Of a DNA stretch of 64,000 bases, positions 8,849-16,715 are shown in pieces. The stretch covers positions 28,472 through 92,471 of the forward strand of contig NZ_JAHDYS010000016.1 of assembly GCF_018531195.1 (NCBI RefSeq). The letters run 5' to 3'. Position 1 is the first letter of the stretch. Each line of letters starts with the position of its first letter. The notes under the pieces were generated by a model. The model did not search any database. It was not told the origin of the DNA and worked only from the letters and a program-made list of their open reading frames with translations. A program made the position numbers and the translations under genes. The stretch is from Pelotalea chapellei (GTDB taxonomy: Bacteria; Desulfobacterota; Desulfuromonadia; Geobacterales; Pseudopelobacteraceae).

Positions 8849-8972
8849 AACGAAAAGGCAAAATCCGAGGAATCGGATGACGCAAAGCCACCTGCCCAGA
8901 ACGGGGAGAGGGGTTGTCGAAAGCAGACTAGGTTTTTGTTCGCCTGCCTTTTTTAATAAGGGCAGGTTTTTT
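8849..8972 (+). ncRNA. GEMM-I cyclic dinucleotide riboswitch with terminator platform
   Basis: The core GGCAAA ... GACGCAAAGCC (8855-8889) matches the GEMM-I aptamer. Between the two halves is a perfect 6-bp stem (ATCCGA/TCGGAT) capped by a GGAA tetraloop of the GNRA type. A closing helix of 8 bp pairs 8849-8856 with 8933-8940. A hairpin terminator (CCTGCC at 8943-8948, GGGCAGG at 8960-8966, T6) follows at once. CCTGCCC inside the aptamer (8891-8897) is perfectly complementary to the terminator's GGGCAGG, giving an alternative pairing. The ligand is c-di-GMP or 3',3'-cGAMP (GEMM-Ib in Geobacter). G is seen just 5' of the GCAAA, a position I recall as discriminating, but the sequence alone does not settle it. 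Confidence 0.85.
8943..8972 (+). terminator. Riboswitch expression-platform terminator
   Basis: CCTGCC (8943-8948) pairs with GGCAGG (8961-8966), followed by TTTTTT. It lies 38 bases upstream of the HD-GYP start codon, so it ends transcription before the gene unless the alternative fold forms. Confidence 0.85.
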
Positions 8973-9009
8973 GCTGTTATGGCTGTAAAAGCTGCACAGG
9001 AGATGGTCT

Positions 9010-10014
9010 ATGGGTAGAGATCGTTATTGGCGGGCAATCAGTATTGACAGTATTACTCCAAACTTTTTTCCGGAAGTTGCGCTCTATCTCAAAAGTGGGG
9101 GCAATTACGTCCTGTATAAGGATCCGGAAAGGATGTTTACCGTTGAAGACCGCCACCGTATGGAGAGAAGTTTTACGGAATTTCTGTATGTCCGTAGCGG
9201 AGATATGGAAGTACTGAACGATTTTATGGAAAAGAACATGGCGGAGATGCTTGCCAGAGATGATCTGAGCAGTGCAGCAAAGGGAAAGATCCTCTATCAG
9301 ACCTCGGTCAACTGCGTCATTGATGTATTCGAGTCTCCTGAAGCGTCCGCCAATTTTAATCGCTGCCGGTTGATGGTGCAGAACCTGCTCCAGCATATCA
9401 GCACTGATCGTCATGCTTTGGAATCCTTTCAATCAATAGTCGACCATAACTTTTACATTTTTGTACATGCGGTTCAGGTTGCGGCGCTTTCACTGCTGGT
9501 GCACGAAAGACTGTTCGATCTGGCAGCTGACGAAATGTTGGATGTCGGCGTCGGTTCTCTTATGCATGACTACGGCATGATCTTCATCACCAATGATATT
9601 CTGGAAAAGAACGATGCACTTTCTGATATCGAATATTACAAGGTAAAGCAGCATACCCAGAAAGGTTATGAATATCTGAAGCAAAGCGGCAATTACAGCG
9701 AAATTGTCCTTAATATCGTGCGCTACCATCACGAGAGATTTGATGGGGAAGGATACCCGACCGGTATCAAGGGTGATAATATTCCCCGCAGTGCCCAGGT
9801 CTCCGCACTCTGCGATTGTTACAGTGCCATGATCATGAAACGTGCTTATCGCAAGGCTGTTACGCCTGGAGCGGCAATCGCAGCAATGCGTGAAAAGGCT
9901 ATCAAGGGCGCTTTTCATCTGGAACTATTCGAAGAATTTGCCAATATCGTGAATGAGACCTACGCTATAATCGCAGCTTTATCCTATGATGAACGGCACG
10001 TATTGAGACACTGA
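9010..10014 (+). CDS. HD-GYP domain cyclic dinucleotide phosphodiesterase
   Basis: 334 residues. Residues 1-135 are a non-catalytic N-terminal region with no motif I recognise. The HD-GYP domain follows: VHAVQVAAL with the first His, L-M-H-D-Y-G (about 191), the H of KQHTQKGYEYL (about 214), RYHHERFDGEGYP (about 240-253) and the late Asp in LCDCYSAM (about 270). The usual HDxGK lysine is Met here (HDYGM). HD-GYP enzymes cleave c-di-GMP, and some cleave cGAMP. The gene stands alone behind a GEMM-I riboswitch, so its own substrate class probably controls it. The ribosome binding site is AGGAG, 8 bases upstream. Confidence 0.88.
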   Translation: MGRDRYWRAISIDSITPNFFPEVALYLKSGGNYVLYKDPERMFTVEDRHRMERSFTEFLYVRSGDMEVLNDFMEKNMAEMLARDDLSSAAKGKILYQTSVNCVIDVFESPEASANFNRCRLMVQNLLQHISTDRHALESFQSIVDHNFYIFVHAVQVAALSLLVHERLFDLAADEMLDVGVGSLMHDYGMIFITNDILEKNDALSDIEYYKVKQHTQKGYEYLKQSGNYSEIVLNIVRYHHERFDGEGYPTGIKGDNIPRSAQVSALCDCYSAMIMKRAYRKAVTPGAAIAAMREKAIKGAFHLELFEEFANIVNETYAIIAALSYDERHVLRH

Positions 10015-10296
10015 ATTTGCTCATGTTCCACCTTCTCCGGAGCAACTGTAATTCGCTGTCTGTAGAAAAAACCTGCCAATCCCGCCACTGTTGATAAAAG
10101 TATCCCTGTCACCCCCCTTTACAACACAGTTAATAATGCTGACATCTCGCCTGGATAATTTTAGTTGCGGCAAAAGTTGGCTGGCTGCTTTTGTGTGTGA
10201 TAACAGCAGGTTGATAGTGTGTTGACTTCAGTTTTGACTCTGGCACGAATAGTGGAATAAAAGTTCACACACTATGGTAAAGAGGGGGAAGAACAT

Positions 10297-10506
10297 ATGA
10301 GCAGGTTTACGCATGACACCCTGAGGTTCGAACCGAATGAGGATGAGTGCAGGACAGAACAGCTGATGCCACGTTTCTCCCGATGTCTCAAGAAAAATAC
10401 AAAATGCGTGTACGCTGTTTTGACAGGCTCGTATTACTACTGCATGCATCCGAACCACCTTGATTTCAAGGTTAACTCGGTTTTGTCCAAATACCCTTAT
10501 GAATAA
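10297..10506 (+). CDS. Small Cys-containing protein, unknown
   Basis: 69 residues with four cysteines (about positions 18, 30, 37 and 49), a basic middle and an YYYC segment. GGGGGAAG lies about 7 bases before the ATG, which is the main support. I do not recognise a family. It runs into the 5' part of the following Cys-cluster gene, so the two are probably co-transcribed. It could be a chance frame. Confidence 0.45.
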   Translation: MSRFTHDTLRFEPNEDECRTEQLMPRFSRCLKKNTKCVYAVLTGSYYYCMHPNHLDFKVNSVLSKYPYE

Positions 10507-10576
10507 GGGCAGTCTGTATGGTTCCACCGGTCGGGGCTTGATCAGGTGGCGGCAGACTGATATATGTGACGGAAGA

Positions 10577-11305
10577 ATGGAGGGAGCGTTTGCGGATATG
10601 TGGAATGAGCTGATTGATGAGGTACGGGGGCAGCAGAGCTGTCTGGATATGCTTTCTGCGGCCTGGTGTGCCGAATATGGTACTGCAGGCGGTAGAATCT
10701 TCTGCGGAAAGGGTTGCCACGGATGCTGCACTCTTGCAGTCAACACCACATGTGCCGAAGCTGTTATTATTGCCGCCAGATTGACCGATCAACAGTCGGA
10801 AGCTGTACGTTTGCATGTTGATTGTATGAGGAACCATGTGTATCCGGGGATGGAGCTGAAAGAGTACCTGCGGATGCACAGGCGGGAAATCGGTTCCTGT
10901 CCGTTCCTGAATAGAGAGGGTGCCTGCAGTATCTATGCAATTCGTCCCCTGTCGTGTCGTTCATTGCTTTCCACAATGGACAGTCACTGGTGCAGCGAGG
11001 ATTTCACCTCTCTGTCCGCTTCAGTGAAACAGGAATTCGTGGAGAGCCTGGACCGGCAGGTTGTCGCTTTTCCCACCCATTATGCTGCTTCCCCCCAGGA
11101 AATGGCCCAGGAAATGGAAGCCAGGGCAAACAGGCTCATGATGGAAAAATTCGGTTTTTCGCTCTACGGCAGTTTGCCGGTCCTGGTCCATCTGGCGCGG
11201 GAACATGGTCTGGCGGAAGCATGCAGGAAGGGCAAAGATGATGTGGTTGCTTTGATTACGAAAACGAAACTGGATAATCCGTTGTTACTGCCCCTGACTC
11301 CTTGA
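10577..11305 (+). CDS. YkgJ-family cysteine cluster protein
   Basis: 242 residues from MEGAFADMWNELIDEV. The cluster C-G-K-G-C-H-G-C-C near residues 43-51 is followed by a second group, CPFLNREGACSIYAIRPLSCRS, typical of YkgJ-like proteins that bind zinc or iron-sulfur. The frame stays open upstream to 10460, with an ATG at 10499, but that extension is of unusual composition and overlaps the preceding small ORF, so I prefer 10577. Its function is unknown. It is convergent with the efflux operon. Confidence 0.8.
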   Translation: MEGAFADMWNELIDEVRGQQSCLDMLSAAWCAEYGTAGGRIFCGKGCHGCCTLAVNTTCAEAVIIAARLTDQQSEAVRLHVDCMRNHVYPGMELKEYLRMHRREIGSCPFLNREGACSIYAIRPLSCRSLLSTMDSHWCSEDFTSLSASVKQEFVESLDRQVVAFPTHYAASPQEMAQEMEARANRLMMEKFGFSLYGSLPVLVHLAREHGLAEACRKGKDDVVALITKTKLDNPLLLPLTP

Positions 11306-11337
11306 GTCCCCCCTTTACCCGTCCCCCGTCCCCGCCG

Positions 11338-12897
11338 TCAATGCCCCATTCCCCCTTCAACAGCATGTGAAGGCCGCTTGAGCAGCAGCAGAAGCGGTAT
11401 GATTACCAGGAAGGCAATCCCGACAATCCAGAAGATGTGATTGAAGGCCAGGGTGCTGGCCTGACGGCGCACCATTCCATACATCATGGCAAGGCCCGCC
11501 TGGTCAGCCTGGGCTGCGCTCATGCCTTTTGCCATCAACGTTTGTTTAAGGCCCTGGATGTGCTCCTGCCAGGTAGTGGAATAGGGAGTAACGTGGCTTA
11601 CCAGGCTGGTCTGGTAAGTTTGCCCCAGTCGTCCCAGCATGGTGGCTGCCGCGGCAATGCCGACGCTGCCGCCGATGTTGCGCAGCAGGTTGAACATGCC
11701 GGTGGCGTTGCCCATCTCCTGACGGGGGATGGTTGCAAGGGTCACCGTGGTCAGCGGCACAAAGATCATGGCCAGGCCAATCCCCAGCACTACGCGCGGC
11801 CAGACGAAATCACTGTAGGCCGCCTCAAGGCTTAAGCGCTGCATGATGAACATCGAGTAGCCGCCGATCAGCAGGCCGGCAAAGACGACCTTGCGTCCGT
11901 CATATTTCTGCAGCATGGCTCCTACTATCGGCATGGTGATCAGCGTCGCAACACCCCCCGGCGCCAGCACCATGCCGGCATCGGTGGCCGAGTAGCCCAT
12001 CAGGGTCTGCAGAAACAGCGGGATCAGCATGATTGAGCTGTACAGGCAGAAGCCGACCACAAACATGATGAAGTTGCCCGCTGAAAAAGAAACATTCTTG
12101 AACAGTCGCAGGTTGATGATGGGGTGCGAATGGGTCAGTTCGATCCAGATCAGGGCCACGATCGACGCGAAACAGATGATGCTGAAGGTGATGATAAAGG
12201 AGGAGTTGAACCAGTCCTCCTGCTGTCCCTTGTCCAGTACAACCTGCAGGGCTCCCATGCTGGTGGTGAGCAGGAACAGTCCCCAATAATCGATGCTCAT
12301 TTCCGAGGTCTTTCGTTTCAGATAGCCGGGATCAAATATGAAGAAAGCGCACATCACCATGGCAATGATGCCGATGGGGAGATTGATGTAGAAGATCCAG
12401 CGCCAGGTGAGGTTGTCGGTGATCCATCCTCCCAGGGCAGGCCCGACTATCGGCCCGAACATGGCGCCGACCCCGAAAATTGCCATGGCCATGCCGCGCT
12501 GGTGGGGAGGGAAGGTCTCCATCAGAATAGCCTGGCTGATGGGTATCAGCGCACCGCCGGCAGCACCCTGCACGATGCGGAAGAAAATCAGCAGGCCCAG
12601 GTTGGGGGCTGCTCCGCACAGCAGTGACGAGAGCGTGAAAAGCATGATGCAGGTCATCAGGAAACGTTTGCGGCCAAACACGCTGGCCAGCCAGCCGGTC
12701 ATGGGGAGCACGACCGCGTTGCTGACCAGATAGGAGGTCAGTACCCAGGTGATTTCATCTGTGCCGGCGTTGAGAGTTCCTTGCATGTGAGGCAGGGCTA
12801 CATTGGCCACGGAGGTGTCGATGATCTCCATGATGGCTGGCAGCATGACCGTGATGGTGATCAGCCACTTGTTTATGTTTTTTTCGGAAGTGGTCAA
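11338..12897 (-). CDS. MFS drug efflux transporter, DHA2 (EmrB/QacA) family
   Basis: 519 residues and about 14 hydrophobic segments. It carries the DHA2 landmarks: D-T-S-V-A-N-V-A-L-P-H-M near residue 27, the motif A region GWLASVFGRKRFL (about 68), RIVQGAAGGALIPISQA (about 108-124) and the motif C-like GPIVGPALGGWITD. It is the inner-membrane pump of a tripartite EmrAB-TolC-like system, driven by the proton gradient. It is the last gene of the marR operon and is separated from the adaptor gene by a 200-base repeat-rich spacer. Confidence 0.93.
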   Translation of the reverse strand: MTTSEKNINKWLITITVMLPAIMEIIDTSVANVALPHMQGTLNAGTDEITWVLTSYLVSNAVVLPMTGWLASVFGRKRFLMTCIMLFTLSSLLCGAAPNLGLLIFFRIVQGAAGGALIPISQAILMETFPPHQRGMAMAIFGVGAMFGPIVGPALGGWITDNLTWRWIFYINLPIGIIAMVMCAFFIFDPGYLKRKTSEMSIDYWGLFLLTTSMGALQVVLDKGQQEDWFNSSFIITFSIICFASIVALIWIELTHSHPIINLRLFKNVSFSAGNFIMFVVGFCLYSSIMLIPLFLQTLMGYSATDAGMVLAPGGVATLITMPIVGAMLQKYDGRKVVFAGLLIGGYSMFIMQRLSLEAAYSDFVWPRVVLGIGLAMIFVPLTTVTLATIPRQEMGNATGMFNLLRNIGGSVGIAAAATMLGRLGQTYQTSLVSHVTPYSTTWQEHIQGLKQTLMAKGMSAAQADQAGLAMMYGMVRRQASTLAFNHIFWIVGIAFLVIIPLLLLLKRPSHAVEGGMGH

Positions 12898-12908
12898 AGA
12901 TTTCTCCT

Positions 12909-13103
12909 GAATCCGTAACGCGCCGGGAACTCTGAATCCGCAACACCTTCACACCTTCACGCGCCCGGAACACCTCAGTTTCAGGCTTCCATGACTCCCA
13001 CTGCTCGACGGAGGGCCAGCATTGCAGTTGAAGGTTACAGTGGTGGCGACGATGAACTCTGGCATTCCGTGCGCGTTCAGGTGTTTCGGTGTTACGGATT
13101 CAG
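12909..13103. repeat. Inverted-repeat element inside the efflux operon
   Basis: A 25-base arm at 12932-12956 and its near-perfect inverse at 13079-13103 (CTGAATCCG-AACACC ... complementary, about 3 mismatches) bracket about 120 bases. An extra copy of TGAATCCGTAAC lies at 12908-12919. The right arm covers the last codon and the stop of the adaptor gene. No ORF lies inside. It looks like a small non-autonomous or structured repeat. Confidence 0.6.
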
Positions 13104-14233
13104 CGGAAAGGGTTTGCATCCCTGAGAACATCACGGGTGGTGCGATCAACCAGCACCGTGGGTACTACGCTCATGCCTACCCGCAGCAGATGTTCGGGGT
13201 CGCTGTTGCTGTCAATGGCGATCTTTACCGGTATGCGCTGAACCACCTTGACATAGTTGCCGGTGGCATTCTCGGGAGGCAGCAGGGAGAAGGCAGCGCC
13301 GGTACCGGCCATGATGCTGTCCACCCGTCCGGTAAAGGACCTATGGGGGTAGGCATCCACCTTGAGTTCCACTTTCTGCCCTGGTCTGATATGGCTGAGC
13401 TGTCCTTCCTTGTAGTTGGCCACCACCCAGGCCTGCTGCAGCGGCACCAGTGCCATCAGAGGCTGTCCGGCCTGGATGTTGGCGCCCTGCTCAACGCTTT
13501 TGCGGGTGATATAGCCATCAACAGGAGCGGTGATGCGGGTATAGGAGAGGCGCAGTCTGGCCTCCTCAAGCTGTGCCTGTTTCTGCAGCACTTTGGCTTT
13601 GTTGCCCCCGGGAGATGAGAGCCCCGCCTCCGCCAGATGGCGCTTAAGCTCTTCTTCAGCTTCCTTTAGTTGGGAAGCGCTGATACGGTAGGCAGTTTTC
13701 AGGCGGTCAAGCTGCTCGCGGGGGATTACCTCACGCTTGAGAAGCGCCTCCCCCCGCTGCAGGTCAAGTCCTGCCTGTTCGTGCCGGGCCAGGGCAAGCT
13801 GAACCGCAGCACGGCTTGCTTCAGCTTTCAGGTGTTCTCCACTGGTTTCGTTCCTGGCTACTTCGACGCCGGCAGTTGCCTGGCTGACCTGCACACGATA
13901 ATCCTGCTCGTCTATCTCCACCAGCAGCTCGCCTTGTTTGACAAACTGGTTGTCCCTGACCAGAACGCGTTTGACAGTGCCGGGCACCTTGGCCGAAAGG
14001 GCCACCACATTGGCTTCGATAAAGGCATTGTCGGTCTCGATATGGGTCTGCCCCTTGATCCACCAAGACGCTCCGAACCATGTGCAGATCAGGATCAGCA
14101 CCAGGAGCAGCAGCATCGCCTTGTGTCGCCTGGTGAAGCCTCCCGGTCCATTGGTCCCCGAATTGCCGTTGACTGCTTCCTGTTCGGATGGTTCCTGAAC
14201 AGTTTCATTCTTTTCGCCTGTTTCTTCAGACAT
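13100..14233 (-). CDS. HlyD/EmrA-type membrane fusion protein
   Basis: 377 residues from MSEETGEKN; the ATG at 14233 has GGAGG 4-5 bases upstream, better than the upstream ATG at 14263. Polar N-terminus, one membrane segment (AMLLLLVLILICTWFGASWW, about residues 39-58), a lipoyl-like half with HIETDNAFIEANVVALSAKVPGTVKRVLV, a coiled-coil hairpin (about 120-210) and a beta-barrel half (TRITAPVDGYITRKSVEQGANI). It links the pump to the TolC-like channel across the periplasm. The operon order is marR-tolC-emrA-emrB. Confidence 0.92.
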   Translation of the reverse strand: MSEETGEKNETVQEPSEQEAVNGNSGTNGPGGFTRRHKAMLLLLVLILICTWFGASWWIKGQTHIETDNAFIEANVVALSAKVPGTVKRVLVRDNQFVKQGELLVEIDEQDYRVQVSQATAGVEVARNETSGEHLKAEASRAAVQLALARHEQAGLDLQRGEALLKREVIPREQLDRLKTAYRISASQLKEAEEELKRHLAEAGLSSPGGNKAKVLQKQAQLEEARLRLSYTRITAPVDGYITRKSVEQGANIQAGQPLMALVPLQQAWVVANYKEGQLSHIRPGQKVELKVDAYPHRSFTGRVDSIMAGTGAAFSLLPPENATGNYVKVVQRIPVKIAIDSNSDPEHLLRVGMSVVPTVLVDRTTRDVLRDANPFR

Positions 14234-14334
14234 TATTCCTCCAGCTGGCAACCATCTTTCCATTGATAATCTCAGGGATGCCTGGCCGCCAGTAACTTAT
14301 ATCTGTGATGTTCAATCCTGTTCTGCTTATACCT

Positions 14335-15606
14335 TTACAGCTCTCCCACGGCCCGCTTCAAGCGAGCAGATGCCACCTGGAAATCGAACAGGGAACGATA
14401 GTGGTCGGTGCGGATCTGGGTCAGCAGGGTCTGGGCATCCAGCACATCGGTAGCCGTGCCGACACGTTCCTCATAGCGTTCGCGGTTGATGCGCAGGTTT
14501 TCCTCCCCCTGCCGGATGGCTGCTTCTGCCACCGCAATCCGCTCCCGGGCCACCTTTACATCATTACGAGCCATGTCGATCTCCAACTGCATTTGGGTCT
14601 TTATCTGGCGCAACCTGTCATGGACGCGGGATCGCACCTGCACCGCCCTGGCTTTGGCCGAAGTTGAGGCAAAACCGTCGAACAGGTTGATCCGCAGCCC
14701 GAGAGTGGCAGACAGGATAACCTGTTCACGGACTTTGTCGTTTTCGAGGTAATCCAGGCCAGCACGTGTGTACAGCTCGGGAAAGAAACTGCTTCCTGCC
14801 TCCCGCACACCGGCTTCGGCTGCATTGAATTCATGTCTCAGAGCCTGGAGTTCCGGCCGTTTCGTCAGGGCATCTGCCGCATCAACCTGTTCTTCGTCAA
14901 CGCTGCCAACAGCGGCGGAATCATCCAGTTCGGCGCGATGGGAAGGGTGGGTTCCGGTGAGATAATTAAGCTGAAGCCAGCTGTTCACCTGGAGATTGTT
15001 CCTGGCCAGCAGGCTCTGGCGGGCGGTCGCCAGTCGCACTTCGGCCTGCAGCACATCATTGCGGGTGACCACCCCCTCCTCAAAAAGAGCCTGGGCCACG
15101 CGGCGATGCTGCTCAACCTGGGCCATCTCTTCCTTGGCCGCCAAAATCATTCTGTTGGCCTGAAGGATGCCGAAATATGCCTCGATAACCTGCAGTGAAA
15201 GATCCTTGCGCTGGGCCTGAAACAGGCTCGCAGCAGCATCGGCCTGCAGTCGTGCCTGTTTCAGGCGGGCATCACGCCGGCCAAAATCATAGATCGTATA
15301 TGAAGCAGCCACACCGCCGAATGCATAGTTCGGTTCCTGAGTCTCTGCCGTAAAGCCATTGATTTTAACAGCCTGGGCACTGTCCTGCACAGTGTACCCG
15401 ACCTGGGCGTCAACACGAGGGTAGAGGGAAGATGAAGTCTGGCGTACATTCTCTTCCGCAATCCTGCTGTCCCAGACAGCTGTTCGCAGGGTCGGGTTGC
15501 TGTGGTCGGCCCGCTCAAGACACTCTTTCAGACTCAATGTTTCGGCGGAAGCCACTGAACTCCAGAGCAGGGCAGGCAGCAGCAGGCTAATAAGTTGCTT
15601 TTTCAT
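14335..15606 (-). CDS. TolC-family outer membrane efflux protein
   Basis: 423 residues with a cleavable signal peptide (MKKQLISLLLPALLWSSVASAETLSLKECLERA; cleavage probably after ASA). Two homologous halves each begin near an LxxCLExA-like or ELQALRHEFNAAEAGVREA segment and are rich in coiled coil, the duplicated TolC/OEP layout. It forms the outer-membrane duct of the efflux system. Its start overlaps the end of marR by 20 bases, showing tight coupling to the regulator. Confidence 0.93.
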   Translation of the reverse strand: MKKQLISLLLPALLWSSVASAETLSLKECLERADHSNPTLRTAVWDSRIAEENVRQTSSSLYPRVDAQVGYTVQDSAQAVKINGFTAETQEPNYAFGGVAASYTIYDFGRRDARLKQARLQADAAASLFQAQRKDLSLQVIEAYFGILQANRMILAAKEEMAQVEQHRRVAQALFEEGVVTRNDVLQAEVRLATARQSLLARNNLQVNSWLQLNYLTGTHPSHRAELDDSAAVGSVDEEQVDAADALTKRPELQALRHEFNAAEAGVREAGSSFFPELYTRAGLDYLENDKVREQVILSATLGLRINLFDGFASTSAKARAVQVRSRVHDRLRQIKTQMQLEIDMARNDVKVARERIAVAEAAIRQGEENLRINRERYEERVGTATDVLDAQTLLTQIRTDHYRSLFDFQVASARLKRAVGEL

Positions 15607-16030
15607 AGATAATCCTCTCTCCCCGCAGGATCCCCAGCATCCTGGTCAACTCCTTGATCTCTTTGACGCTAAGGCCTGTTGTAAACTGTTCCGTCGCCCC
15701 CCTGGCCGCTTCGATCAGCACCGGTTCCAGTGCTCTACCTTTGGGAGTAAGCCGGATCTGGTAGGCGCGTCGGTCTTTGGGATGCGGTTGCCGCTGCACA
15801 ATGCCATTCCGTTCCAGGCGGTCAATCAGTCCGCCGACTGTTGTGCGGTCCACCTGGCTTTTCTCTGACAATTCCACCTGGCTCAGACCATCCTGCTGCC
15901 AGAGAAAGGCCAGCAGGGCAAATTGGGGCGGGGTCATGTCCCAGGGTTCGAGCTTTTCCTTGAACAGCGACCACCCTCGCTGGTAGGACTTGGCCAGAAG
16001 GAAACCAAGGCTGTTTTCCACGTTGAACAT
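15587..16030 (-). CDS. MarR-family transcriptional regulator
   Basis: 147 residues with a winged helix: LAFLWQQDGLSQVELSEKSQVDRTTVGGLIDRLERNGIVQRQPHPKDRRAYQIRLTPKG (about 40-100), including the D-R-R wing signature. It is first in the operon with the TolC, EmrA and EmrB genes, so it very probably represses its own efflux operon and is released by the pump's substrates. AGGAG lies about 7 bases before the ATG. The promoter and a palindromic operator are upstream at 16061-16088. Confidence 0.93.
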   Translation of the reverse strand: MFNVENSLGFLLAKSYQRGWSLFKEKLEPWDMTPPQFALLAFLWQQDGLSQVELSEKSQVDRTTVGGLIDRLERNGIVQRQPHPKDRRAYQIRLTPKGRALEPVLIEAARGATEQFTTGLSVKEIKELTRMLGILRGERIIYEKATY

Positions 16031-16060
16031 AGTGCCACTCCTGATCAGAAAATAATGCTC

Positions 16061-16088
16061 ATTATACTGATAATCAGTATGCTGTCAA
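16061..16088 (-). promoter_or_regulatory. marR operon promoter with overlapping palindromic operator
   Basis: On the minus strand, TTGACA (16088-16083) and TATAAT (16066-16061), both perfect consensus, are 16 bases apart. A perfect 17-base palindrome (8-base arms ATACTGAT/ATCAGTAT around one base) occupies 16064-16080, filling most of the spacer and half of the -10. This is the expected geometry for a MarR repressor excluding RNA polymerase. Confidence 0.8.
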
Positions 16089-16147
16089 TTATGCTTGTGA
16101 CGGAAAAGCGTTTACAAGACTTGGTGTTTTGAATATCATGTCCGGTC

Positions 16148-16612
16148 ATGTCCCAGCCCGGCAGAATTACCATACGCCCCATGATGGAAACTGATCTGGA
16201 CGCTGTTCTGGCCATCGAACAAGCCTCCTTTTCCTCGCCATGGAAGAAGGATCATTTCCGGCACGAATTGGAGGCAGCCCACTCGTTTCCTCTGGTGGGC
16301 CTGCTGGACGGGAAGCTGGCCGGCTATGTCTGTCTGATGTCGCTCTTCGAAGAGGCCCAGATCCTGGATATTGCAGTAGATCCGGCCTGGCGCGGGCAGG
16401 GAGTGGCCCTGCAACTGATGGAGCAGGCGATCTCTCTGGCCTTGGAAAAAGGAGCCGAGGTGCTGGCGCTGGAGGTACGAACTTCCAGTATTCCGGCAAT
16501 CACTTTATATGAACGACTCGGTTTCAGTCGTACCGGCATTCGCCCTCGCTATTACGACGGCAAAGAGGATGCCCTGCTGATGGAAAAAACACTAAACAGA
16601 GTTGAGATTTAG
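16148..16612 (+). CDS. rimI: Ribosomal protein S18 alanine N-acetyltransferase-like GNAT
   Basis: 154 residues of GNAT fold. ILDIAVDPAWRGQGVALQLM (about residues 74-93) includes the acetyl-CoA-binding Q/RxxGxG/A loop. LALEVRTSSIPAITLYERLGFSRTGIRPRYYDGKEDALLM is the RimI-specific C-terminal part. RimI acetylates the N-terminal Ala of S18 and perhaps other proteins. No strong ribosome binding site is seen before the chosen ATG. It is divergent from marR. Confidence 0.88.
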   Translation: MSQPGRITIRPMMETDLDAVLAIEQASFSSPWKKDHFRHELEAAHSFPLVGLLDGKLAGYVCLMSLFEEAQILDIAVDPAWRGQGVALQLMEQAISLALEKGAEVLALEVRTSSIPAITLYERLGFSRTGIRPRYYDGKEDALLMEKTLNRVEI

Positions 16613-16704
16613 ATTGAGATTGAGGGAAAGGCGTGATGCAGGGAGGGACCGGAAGCAGGGACCAAGGCTAGACCACTCTCAACCTTAATCTTAATCTGCA
16701 ACTC
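16599..16704. repeat. Inverted repeat between rimI and pyrK
   Basis: The arms 16599-16624 (gagttgagatttagatt...) and 16678-16704 are near-complementary over about 26 bases, with a 53-base loop. The left arm includes the last codons of rimI. The arms are made of short GAGATT/AGATTA repeats. It may be a transcript-stabilising hairpin or a small repeat element. Confidence 0.55.
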
Positions 16705-16715
16705 AAGGAGTTTTC

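Noticed and set aside
10216..10260. TGGCAC near 10240 as a sigma-54 promoter
   Set aside because: The -12 element (TTGC at the right spacing) is missing.
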